Assembly: GCF_003590095.1 (NCBI RefSeq)
Contig: NC_039480.1
Location: forward strand, 2,271,328 to 2,335,327
DNA length: 64,000 nucleotides
Direction: 5' to 3'
Origin: Trichoplusia ni
Taxonomy: Eukaryota > Arthropoda > Insecta > Lepidoptera > Noctuidae
The translations under genes were made by a program, and so were the position numbers. Shown here in pieces: positions 1-10,511 of the stretch (position 1 is the stretch's first letter; every line of letters starts with the position of its first letter). The notes under the pieces are model-generated. The model saw only the letters and a program-made list of their open reading frames with translations, did no database searches and was not told the DNA's origin.

Positions 1-300
1 CAAGCGTGGGGAGACTGGCTGAGGATGTTTTGTACTGTTCTGTGGTAGAGGAGAGATTATTGTGGCTTCTATAGAAATTGACAAAACCAACCATGTTTTA
101 CACGCAACACCGCTCACGCTGCATAACTTTGAGAATTGAGTACTAAGAATTCACATCAATAATTTCTTCCAATTATAATATCAACATATAATTGAATGTT
201 AGAACTTGATATTATATACTTTTTAAGATGTCTAAAATCCTATGTTTTTTATATGTAACACCGTTAATTTTTTATCAAAATCGATCTAGATGTTTTTATC

Positions 301-500
301 AGGTTTGAAGCTACCCTGAAAATTTCAGCCTGCTAGCTTATCGGGATGTGCCTCAAAATTGAGTTGCAAAAATCCAAGGGGAACAACAAACAAGAAAAGT
401 GAGTGTATCAAAACGTGGGAAATAATAAATGGATGAATAGACCGGGTAGAGTGGAAAACTCTAAGGGGGGCTCTCACGTTTTGATACACTCACTTGTGCA
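301..500. repeat. Dispersed repeat containing a 99-bp hairpin
   Basis: Positions 397-417 and 475-495 are perfect 21-bp inverted arms (AAGTGAGTGTATCAAAACGTG) with a 57-bp spacer. The flanking 305-360 matches 3090-3140 in reverse complement (shared core GATAAGCTAGCAGGCTGAAA), so this is one copy of a dispersed repeat lying within the intron or flank of the ZAD gene. Confidence 0.7.
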
Positions 501-1252
501 TTGCCTTGATTAAATATCACATCCCCTTATTACAGTTGCATAGTTTATTTTTATTTAACTGTACACAAATTTTGAGTGCCTATAGGTTAAGTTTGTTCAC
601 CTAGTTATCTATATATATATAATACCAATGCTGTAATCCCTAGTAACTTAAGGAACACAGTTAAAATGTACACGCATCTGTAAAAACCTCCATTCTTCAT
701 GACAAATCACCAAATTTCAGTTCAAAATACTCTCAATACTCAATACTCAATTATTCATTGCGTTCTATAATGTACATCAAGGTCTTAAAATCTAATAATA
801 CGGAACCATTATGGACCCTGTCGGGCACAGCAGTATCTTAGGAGAGAGGAAGCAGCAACAAATAGCCTTATAGACTCTTTCTGTCTGTTGATGTGTCTTT
901 GTGTATTCTTCGTTGGAGGTCCAACAATAATAATAAATAAATACATCATCATTCATAGAAAAGCATTTTTTCATAGTTTTCCGGAAAATCTAAGGAATTG
1001 GTCTAAATAACATGTAACCATACGACAGCCTCATTATATTAACACACATATTGCAATAGTTTTGCATCTACTTTGGATTCTTCATGTCCATTCTACCATA
1101 GACTGGAGGTGAACAATCCCTAGTAGATGCCCCATCACATTATAAATTTAAGTAGTTAACAAAACCTCTGCACTTTGGACCTAGTCCCCAGGGATGTCTT
1201 TAAAAAGGACTGGGTCTCTGCCCATGAATTGAAATGAGATATAAACAAATAC

Positions 1253-1932
1253 CTGTGCAAACTCCAGTAGTTCTGCATAAGACTGCTTGACCTGATGCTT
1301 GAAGAGTTGCAGACGCCGCAGCAGTGCTCGGCACTCCCAACACACACGGATACACAACTCTGACATATCATAAACCTGTAAAAACAATTTGTTACAAACT
1401 TTTAAATGGTTTTAAGAATATGATACTTCTTGTAACGATGAAAATAAGTAGCTTGTACGTTTTCTTAAGGATTGAGGTAATACTATGCTAAAATTCATCA
1501 AATTTGGTAGAGTGGTTTAGGATGTTTGAGATGATTTTTGAAATGTATGTATGTTTGTCATTTTCGATAGATACTAGTATTTATATAGCCTTTTAACAAA
1601 AGATAATAGTTTTAGAAGGAAAATCAAGGCTAGACAATTGTTTGGTGAGAGAAAATTCTATAAATTAGATGTTAACTAAGACCATGACTAAAGATATAAA
1701 CAGAAGACTTATTGACAAATAATAAGCTAAATTTCGGCCAAAAACTTTTATTTAGAAAAGATTATAGTTTTATACTGTAAAGAAAACATGAATAAAGTTA
1801 ATTAAACATGTAATTAAGGTAACAAACCTGCATTTCATTCAAAATTTGTGAATACAAATGGTCAAACCCAGTCTCGCCGATAAAGTACAAATTTCGGCCC
1901 GAGCACAGGCAAGCGGTGCATAAATCCTCCAT
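1253..1932 (-). CDS. ZAD-type zinc-finger protein, first two coding exons (partial)
   Basis: Two exons are readable on the minus strand: 1932-1828 (ATG at 1932, 35 codons) and 1375-1253 (41 codons). They join in phase 0 with a GT donor at 1827 and a TACAG acceptor at 1376. The product starts MEDLCTACLCSGRNLYFIGE and continues with CWECRALLRRLQLFKHQV. The paired CTAC and CWEC cysteines and the following basic helix match the ZAD (zinc-finger-associated) dimerisation domain found at the N-terminus of many insect C2H2 transcription factors. The second exon ends at a GT donor (1252), and no further exon is seen before position 1, so the C2H2 fingers would lie left of the window. The nuclear transcription-factor role is inferred from the family. 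The ZAD assignment rests on motif shape only. Confidence 0.72.
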
Positions 1933-2052
1933 AGTTGCCTACAGGAATGTTCTATAATACTAAATAATACTGTTGGAATAAGTTTTTATGTAAATTTACT
2001 TCAAAATCTATCGATTTAAGTTTTATTTATATGATAGCGTCAAGCGTCGCAT

Positions 2053-2140
2053 CATGACTTTGACAGTTTTTTTTTTTTTTTTTTTTTTTTCTGGCTCTTC
2101 ACGGTTAGTGTTGGCCAATGACAACATGACTTTGACAGTT
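2053..2140. mobile_element. Short poly(T) insertion flanked by 16-bp direct repeats
   Basis: The 16-mer CATGACTTTGACAGTT occurs at 2053-2068 and again at 2125-2140. Between them is a run of 24 T ending at 2090, then about 34 bp of unique sequence. This is what a short retro-inserted RNA with a poly(A) tail on the minus strand, flanked by a target-site duplication, would look like. The source RNA is not recognised. Confidence 0.4.
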
Positions 2141-2989
2141 AAAAGTTAGCTTTAGAGTTTACAGTGCTGCCATTGTGTGCTATTTAAAATGATACCAAAG
2201 TAATTTTTTAATTCGTACTAAATAAAATAATTGGACATATTGTTAAAAATATACAAAATAATTAATGATGATATGAAGATGTATTATGATTTTAGTTTAA
2301 CGACTTAATAAAGCTTTTCTTTTTAAGTTTTCGTGTTTTAACGCTGCGCTAATGCATAAAAGCGTATTTTGTCTAGCGCCTATCATTTATAACAAATTTC
2401 GCCAAATTTTTTATGTTGCCAAATGTTTTTATACTCTTAATGAATATTTAAATGATGCAAAACACTTTTACTATATTTATTATATAGCCAATTGCTGGCA
2501 AAACATGTATGGGTCTGATTTTCTTTTACCACCTTATGTAACAAAAATACCTCTGTTTTTTTTTTGTAAACATATACCCGTGTTTTCACAAAATAAAGGA
2601 TAAGGGCACTTCTAAAACGTTACAATAGTGATTCTAGGTGCAGAGTTTTAAAATTAATTACTTTGCAGAAGAACTGGCTAGAAACTTCAAAAAATAATCT
2701 TTGAAAAAAGGCAATTAGGATTACAATATTATTTATGTAGGTATGTAAAAGCGAAAAAAAAAAGCAAGCAGTTAAGTAGGTATTTTTAAATAGGTTTCGC
2801 TTTGGAATGTTAATACATGAGGTTGCATAAATCACAAAACAAACACTGATACCGTTTAAACTACAAAATCTTTCTCATACAGATGATTATCGTGTCACGG
2901 TGTTCGCATTCGACTCCTCCAAAAGGCTCGACCGACTCTCATGAAATTTTGTGTGCATATTGGGCAGAGAATCGGAGAACATCTATTTT

Positions 2990-3140
2990 TTCATGCCCTT
3001 ATTATAATTTGATACAATTTCCCACGGTTTTTTTATACACTCACTTTCTTGTATATTTGTCGTTCCAGTTTGATTTTTGTACCTCAATTTTGAGGCACCT
3101 CCCGATAAGCTAGCAGGCTGAAATGTTCAGGGTAGCGTCA
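2990..3140. repeat. Second copy of the 301-500 dispersed repeat, inverted
   Basis: The stretch contains TATACACTCACTTTCTT and TTTTGAGGCACCTCCCGATA, which read as the reverse complement of 345-410. The remaining 1933-4404 interval shows no convincing exon apart from the CesA 5' region. Confidence 0.55.
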
Positions 3141-3949
3141 GACCCGATGACAATGCAATTTACATTTATAAAAAAACAGAACCGATTTTATTAAAATTTG
3201 AATACATTTTCACAGACATTTACACGTGGGATAGAGAGAAAGATAAAACTGAGTTAAATTCTACATACAATAAACATCTAGTCCTAATCAACTGTATCAA
3301 TCGTATAAGAATATCAACATAATTAAAATTTTCACAGGTAACTTATTTCTATTACCATTGCAACAATATACACTAAAAACCCGAATCCCACAAAAATGAA
3401 ACATTGTTATTTAAGACTTACAACCAACAACATTTCTATCTTTTCCCAATTTTATACATCCTACAGAACCCCTTGTACACGAGTACGAATTACACTTGAC
3501 CGGGTATTTTTTGTCATGTCTACATAATGATAATCCACCAATCTGTGTATCAACAAACAATCATTAGTTCAAGTTCAAGGGCATGACGTAATGGCGGTCG
3601 AAATCTTCGTATAAGTTTACTATTATCGTCTCAAATACAGACACACCGCGATAACAGACTGACCATAACACTATCATCGACTAAAGCTTTACAAATCTAA
3701 TAATTAATTAAAGTTATTATAGATAATACTTTAATTGTGACATGATCAGTGTTTAGTAAATAATAAACTCAGTTTTTTTCAGTCTTCTGCCTAAGACAGG
3801 TGTCGAAAAAGTTACATAATCTCATTTGCCATCATTGCGAATATTTCATTCAGCACGACTCAGCGATTTTCCAATTATCAGGTAAATATTTAAAGTTTTT
3901 TCGCGTGGACCCCCCCACGTATGTCACATGATATATCTTAAAACAACAC

Positions 3950-4094
3950 TTCAAATAATATCTTAAGTGCGATAAGATGCTTATGCTTACTTTAAATGTT
4001 TTCGATTCAAAATTTTGGATTCGTTTCAAAATATATGACGTGGTGTTATATTGTGTTGGTTAATAATCGTAGTGAAATATAAAATTGAGTAAGT
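3950..4094 (+). promoter_or_regulatory. Putative CesA promoter and 5'-UTR exon
   Basis: This segment aligns by eye with the region upstream of CesB. Shared blocks are TCAAATAATATCT (TGAAATAATATCT in CesB) and CGATAAGAT at 3970-3978, which contains a WGATAR site. Further down, AATATAAAATTGA is followed by the donor GTAAGT (4089). An acceptor (TTTTAG) lies about 10 bp before the CesA ATG, so a 5'-UTR intron is likely. Insect midgut genes often use GATA sites; that role here is inference. Confidence 0.4.
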
Positions 4095-4404
4095 GTCTTA
4101 AAATAAAATAATTATTAAATAATGCTAGGCACTAAAGGAATAAAACAAAACAAATATTTAAATGTGTTTCATTGAGTCAACATCAAACTGACTATTAAAT
4201 TAAATCTTTTAGATTTATTAGACAAGTATCAGAAATGAATTCTAATTACAAGATGATAAACGATTGAATTAATGTGAAGCAGTAGTTACTATCAACAATT
4301 GAGTTTTAGAAATTGATGTCGGTTTTGTTAATGTTTATCGATATTTTGTGTTGATGTCGATTAAAACTAAATATGGCTTTGGTTTTCGACTTTTAGAAAG
4401 AAGG

Positions 4405-6619
4405 ATGAAGAAGTTACTCCTAGTTCTCCTGCTCACCACATGTTGCTGGGCGGGGCAGCCGCGAGTGGACCCGCTGGTGTCCACCTCGAGGGGGTTGATC
4501 AGAGGGCTGCGCGCGGAGGACGGGGACTACGACATGTTCCTGGGGATACCATACGCTGTGGTGGATGAAAATAAACCTTTTGGGGTGAGTTTAAACATGT
4601 TGTGCTTTGTTTCGCATTGTGATCTTCCTCCATACCTTTCTATCTGACGTCATTCCACAATAAACATCTTTGCACCCTCTATCCATCGTTTCCTTGGTCG
4701 TCCTCTTCCCCTATATCCATCCACATCCATACTCAACATCTTCCTCACTACACGCTTCACATTATTTACCTATCCATTCTCGTTATACCACACATTCACA
4801 AGTAGTTTTTATCTACCAAATATATGAAAATAATTCATGTCATAACTTTTTAGGCAGCCACGCCACACCCCGGCTTCAGCGCTCCATTCGACGCGTACCA
4901 CGACGGCGTCCAATGTCTCCAGAGCGCTGGAAACACCGTCAACGGCACCATACAATGCTTGCAGCTCAACGTATACGTACCGAATAAGGCCAACACCGCC
5001 CGCACTCTGCCAGTAATAGTCTACATACACGGCGGAGGTTTCGGGCGCAACCACAAAGGATTGTCTAACCTGTCTCCAAAGTTTCTGATCAAGCATGACG
5101 TCATCATGGTTTCCTTGAATTACAGATTAGGGCCTTACGGGTTTCTGTGTGTGAGTGAACCCGGTTACAGTAACCAAGGGTTAAAAGATCAGCTGTTAGG
5201 TATACAGTGGGTAAAAGACAATATCGCAGCCTTTGGAGGTGATGTTAATGAGATCACTTTAATGGGACAATCTGCCGGAGCTATGAGTATAGATATACAC
5301 ATGTACACAAGCGAGAAACTGGCTAAGAGATTGATACTACACAGCGGTAACGCTTTAAATGCTTGGTTAGTTTTACCACAAAACGATAGCTTAGCGATAC
5401 AGGTGGCTAAAGAAATAGGATTCACTGGTGATGGCATTAAAGAGGCATTAGACTTTCTGAGTAGTTCAGATCCTGCAGACGTTATAAAGACAATTGAAGG
5501 TCTCAACACGGACAGAAATCCAATTTCAAGACCTTGTGTAGAACCTGAAGGAGACGGCGCAGTATTAACTGATTTCCCTGAAAATCTAAAACCGAAAGTC
5601 AAAGGAATGGACATCATTATAGGGCACGCAAACAAAGAAATTATGTTCTTATATCCGGACTCTGATAAAGAATTTTACAGCAATTTCAAATTCGGTCAAG
5701 AATTAATCGGCGGTTTGGACGCGGCGTACGATGAGGAAATTGTAAAACAGTTTTATATTGGTGATGAGAGACCTGGAGAACATTTAAAGGATGTTCTGCT
5801 AGATTACGGATCAGACTTCATGTTTGTACATCCGACCGAAAGATCTATAAACAGATATCTGGACGCCGGCGCGAATGTGTATCGGTTTGTGTTCTCATAT
5901 GAAGGAGGAAGGAACAGGAACAAAAATCGCAAACACTTGATGTCACCGGGCGCTTCTCACGGGGATGACATTGGCTACTTATTCGGCATGGACATGTATC
6001 AGAATCAAGCGATAACTGTAAAGGATCAGGAAATTATTGATGCGATGACTCAAATGTGGACCGACTTCGTTAAATACGGGTGAGTGGCAAATTTTAATTC
6101 TAAGTTTAATCAGAGTAACGCACGCAGTTCTTTAAAAACTAAAGCGTGATAGATTGGTGGTATGGCCGTTGGACGACTAAGGCGAAGGTTTGAATCCATG
6201 TAAAAATATCTTGTAGAATTGCAGTCTATTTATCGAATTTGTTATCAGTCGCTCACACGGTGAAGATATAACCTAAAATTGTTAGGACTCCGTCACACCT
6301 GAGATTTTCTCAAGGGTGTTAAAACCACTTCAGCCTTCGAGCGTGTGACTTAGAATTACATTGAAGGGTAACGCCACTCTTTGCCTTGAAACTTGTCTTG
6401 ACCCTCACACTAAAGTAATGTACCTATTCCAGTGACCCGACGCCAACGCCGCCCGCAGTGCTAGGCCAGCGCTGGCGCGCGGTGGACGCGGCGCAAAGAC
6501 CGTACCTGAACATCGGGTCGCCGCTCGCGCTCGGCAGCCGCCCCTTCCACCACAGGATGGCCTTCTGGGACCTCTACTACAAGTTACACGGGGACCATGT
6601 ACTAGGGTATAGAGCATAA
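4405..6619 (+). CDS. Secreted carboxylesterase CesA
   Basis: Three coding exons at 4405-4584, 4854-6079 and 6433-6619 give 530 codons plus TAA; introns are in phases 0 and 2. The start is the ATG giving MKKLLLVLLLTTCCWAGQ, a clear signal peptide; the in-frame ATG at 4354 lies before a likely 5'-UTR acceptor. The alpha/beta-hydrolase carboxylesterase (COesterase) family is shown by the oxyanion hole HGGGF (residues 119-123), nucleophile elbow GQSAG (Ser200), acid Glu322 in GHANKEIMF, and His429 in GASHGDD. It should hydrolyse carboxylic esters in the secretory or extracellular space; the substrate is unknown. The residue before the nucleophile is Gln where most family members have Glu. CesB is its tandem duplicate, with the same length and motif positions. 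It ends GDHVLGYRA without a membrane tail. Confidence 0.93.
4625..4790 (-). mobile_element. Antisense retroelement C-terminal fragment in CesA intron 1
   Basis: Read on the minus strand, this part of intron 1 encodes pieces such as RGRGRPRKRW, typical of the C-terminal end of lepidopteran RTE-type reverse transcriptases. It carries stops and shifts. The motif CCATACCTTTCTATCTGACG recurs at 17991-18010 in ULK3 intron 7. Confidence 0.45.
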
Positions 6620-7554
6620 GTCTTTAAATCAAGATGTCTATCATTGACTGTTTACTCACGTTTTTAGATAAGAGTTATTCTCGCCTCTTAATCGCGACTG
6701 ATTGACGTGTGTTAAGTTAACCGCCATTGATAAATTCACCTTACGAACATAGGTTGTGTTCAAACTATAGGTATATTCATCCTCCGATTGTTGGAAGCAT
6801 CTAGGAGTGAACGAAAAATGGAATATGGAGATACAATAAACAGTATAACACTCGTCCGAGTAACATTTAGCAGCTGACAGTACATTTTAGTTTGAACTTG
6901 GCTTTTCTAAAAAAAATTGGATTAGATTGAATGTTCAGGGTTCCAACACAGGTGGACCTCCAGCCACAACCACAAAATGCTTCCACCAATATATTTACTT
7001 ACTGTACGTTGATCAAAATTTATAAGCGAAAGTGAGTAAGGACAGTTTCTAGCGATCAGTGAGTTTCAATAAAATGATTGAATAGAGAATAACCGTTTAT
7101 TTTGGTTGTAGACGGTGGCAGCGTGTGGCGACCCTTAGAATCTAAATTTTGTATGTAACAATTTGTGTATTTAATAAGTATGAATAAATGTGATATTTTA
7201 GACTCCTTTTTATTTTATTTTTTAGTAGTGTCCTAATGCAATGTTAAGTATAGTAGTGTTCTCTCGTAGCCCGATGGACACGACTAGGGTCTCAAAACCT
7301 GTGATATTTATTTTAAAAACTCAACAACATTTGAAATTTCTTTATGTGCCTTGGGATCGACCTAGAGACTTACATCTTAACAGCCTTGCGGCCTTGCCTT
7401 ATCAAAACTATGCTAGTTTGATTTAGTCAATAAAACCAGAGGACATATAATGCCAATAAAATAAATACTATTCCTGCCATACATATCCACCAAGACTTAT
7501 CCACAATATCCACTGGTATTAATACCCTAAAATGTTTCGTGCCGTATTTAAGAC

Positions 7555-7748
7555 ACGTGTTGGAGTGGAGACCACGTTTAGGCAAACGTAGTGTAGGACG
7601 CCCTGCGGCACGATAGACCGATGATTTGAAGAAGGTGGCTGGCAGCGGGTGGATGCGGGCTGCCCAAGACCGGGATGGTTGGCGTTCATTGGGGGAAGCC
7701 TACGTTCAGCAGTGGACGGCGATAGGCTGAGATGATGATGATGATGTA
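7555..7748 (+). mobile_element. RTE-type non-LTR retrotransposon 3' end
   Basis: One frame reads VGRPAAR, DDLKKVAGSGWMRAAQDRDG, then GEAYVQQWTAIG and stop, followed by (GATGAT)n. This is the usual 3' terminus of lepidopteran RTE elements. It is heavily 5'-truncated. The rest of the CesA-CesB gap (6620-7900) shows no other gene. Confidence 0.8.
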
Positions 7749-7944
7749 TTTAATACTTTTTATTAATTTAGACCAGAAGGAACGAAAAATGGGGGAAGTC
7801 TATGAACTTTGGTATACAAGCTAACGGTTATAATGAGCAACGGTACGAAAGCGATTGGAATGAAGTTTAATTTCAGTTATAATTCAAGTTATTATGTAAC
7901 CAAGTACGTTAGGTGCATCCGCTTCAGCTGTCAAAATATAATAT

Positions 7945-8090
7945 CTAAAGATGTCACTTGAAATAATATCTATATTCGATAAGATACTCGTCTATTTATA
8001 AAATGCATTCGTTTACAAAAGTTGACTCGATGCAAAACTGTGTGATTTTGAATCGTTGTGTAATATAAAATAGAGTAAGTATTTTTAATA
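7945..8090 (+). promoter_or_regulatory. Putative CesB promoter and 5'-UTR exon
   Basis: It shares with CesA the block TGAAATAATATCT, a GATA site CGATAAGATA (7977-7986), and a 5'-UTR exon end AATATAAAATAGA before the donor GTAAGT. A TATA-like CTATTTATAAAA lies at 7992-8003. The matching acceptor TTTGCAG ends at 8325, 21 bp before the ATG. Confidence 0.45.
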
Positions 8091-8346
8091 ATATTTTTCT
8101 ACTATGTTTCACAATGGATACAAAACGATTTAGTTTTTTAAAAAACCATGTTGGTAATTACTTACCTAATATTATCATTGTGAGTCTTCAAATAAAAGAT
8201 CTTGGAGAACATCTGATTTCTTATAGTACCTAATGCAAATGGCTATGAATGTCACACAATCAATTAGCTTTTTGCTTGACTATTTTAGGTATATCGTTGA
8301 AATCCAAATATAACTCTGTTTGCAGATAAAGAGATTAAATAAGAAT

Positions 8347-10511
8347 ATGAAGAAACTCTTCCTAGTTTTACTGATCACCACATGTTGCTGGGCGGGGCAG
8401 CCACGAGTGGACCCGCTGGTGTCCACCTCGCGAGGGCTGATCAGAGGGCTGCGCGCGGAGGACGGGGACTACGACATGTTCCTGGGGATACCATACGCTG
8501 TGGTGGATGAAAATAATCCATTTGGGGTGAGCTTGACGTACCAAATTAATATTATAACGTATGATCTGTTTCCACAGTCCGTTTCAAAGGAGGCTTTGAA
8601 AATTGTCTTTTCCTTGAAATAGATGCACTTAGTACAGTACACATAACGCTTAGTCTGATAATCTTCCGTCTCGAATCATATCTTATCTGCACTGCCTTAT
8701 CTTTCGTATGTTTTAACATTTTCCCTAAAACCTACAACACGTTCCAGCCGGCCTCGCCGCATCCCGGGTTCGACACCCCGTTCGACGCGTACCACGACGG
8801 CGTCCAATGCGTGCAAACAGCTGGCAACACTGTTATCGGCACGTTACAATGCTTGCAGCTCAACGTGTACGTACCGAACAAGGCCAACTCTGCCCGCAAA
8901 ATGCCGGTAATAGTCTACGTTCATGGTGGAGGATTTGCGTGGAACCACAAAGGGATGTCCAGCCAATCTCCGAAGTTCTTAATCAAACACGATGTGATCA
9001 TCGTCTCCCTGAACTACAGACTAGGTCCTTACGGATTCTTGTGTGTGAGTGAACCCGGTTACAGTAACCAAGGGTTAAAAGATCAGCTGTTAGCCATACA
9101 GTGGCTGAAAGAGAACATAGCAGCCTTTGGTGGTGATTCGAATGAGATTACATTAATGGGACAATCTGCTGGAGCTATGTGCTTAGATCTACTTTTATAT
9201 ACAAATGAAAAACTGGCTAAAAGAGTGATACTACACAGCGGTAACGCTCTCAATACTTGGTTGGTTGTTCCACAGAATGACAGCTTAGCTATCCAAGTGG
9301 CTGAGGAACTGGGCTTTACTGGTGATGGTATTAAAGAGGCATTAGACTATCTGAGTAGTTCAGGTCCTGGTCAAGTTGTACAGACAATTGAAGGTCTCAA
9401 TACCGGTCGGAATGCGCTCACAAGACCTTGCTTAGAACCTGAAGGAGAAGGTGCGATATTAACAGAGTTTCCCGAAAATCTAAAACCGAAAGTCAAAAAC
9501 ATGAACATTATCATAGGGCACGCAAATAAAGAAATGATGTTCTTATACCCAAATGCTAACAAAGACTTTTACAACAATTTTCGATTTAGTCAAGAATTAA
9601 TCGGAAGCTTTGATGAGGCTTACGATGAGGATATCGTCACACAATTTTACATCGGAGACGAGAAACCTGGAGAACATTTACAAGATGATATTCTAGATTA
9701 CGGATCAGACTTCGTATTCGTTCACCCGACAGAAAGATCTATAGATAGGTATCTAGACGCCGGCGCGAATGTGTATCGCTTTATGTTCACATATGAAGGC
9801 GGAAGAAACAGAAACAAGGACCGCATGAATCTGACGTCATCTGGCGCGTCACATGGAGACGACCTTGGCTACCTGTTCGACATGGACACCTACGAGGGTC
9901 AGGAGATAAGTGAAGAGGATCAGCAAGTTATTGATGTCATGACTCTAATGTGGACTGACTTTGTTAAATACGGGTGAGTTTCCAGCTACAATGATTGAAA
10001 TTGTAGCGTTATTATATGCGCTGTGTCGGTGAAGATAATATATTATCATTTCTTCTTCTTCATACCGGTCCCTCATATCTGGAGATCGTGGTTAGTATCA
10101 GGGCAACATTTGGCGCTAATGATCTGTCTCTCTCTGAAGAGTCTTTTACTTGATCGGGCCATCTGGTTGGCGAACGTTCGCGCGATCATCAAATTTTCAT
10201 CGCTTCTGCGTACTATATGGCCGAAATAAGATAGAATTCTTTATTGGTAAATGAAATATCATTTCTAATCTTGTCAATAAATCATCGAGAATAGTTGAAG
10301 GACCTGTCTATGTATCTATTCCAGTGACCCGACGCCGTCGCCGCCCGCAGTGCTAGGGCAGCGCTGGCGCGCGGTGGACGCGGCGCGGAGAGTATACCTG
10401 GACATTGGAGCGCCACTCGCGCTCGGCAGCCGCCCCTTCCACCACAGGATGGCCTTCTGGGATCTCTATTTCCAGTTGCATGGGAACCATGTCATCGGTT
10501 ATAAACCCTAA
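8347..10511 (+). CDS. Secreted carboxylesterase CesB
   Basis: Exons at 8347-8526, 8748-9973 and 10325-10511 have exactly the same lengths as in CesA (180, 1226 and 187 nt), giving 530 aa. The signal peptide is MKKLFLVLLITTCCWAGQ. HGGGF (119-123), GQSAG (Ser200), Glu322 in GHANKEMMF and His429 in GASHGDD are all present, so the enzyme should be active. Exon 1 is almost identical to CesA while exons 2 and 3 differ at many positions, pointing to a fairly old tandem duplication or to local gene conversion at the 5' end. The apparent upstream start at 8320 is a TTG inside a splice acceptor and was not used. The C-terminus GNHVIGYKP has no membrane tail, so a soluble secreted enzyme is expected. 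Confidence 0.93.

Noticed and set aside
5189..5635. 148-codon minus-strand frame
   Set aside because: Antisense to CesA exon 2; no independent support.
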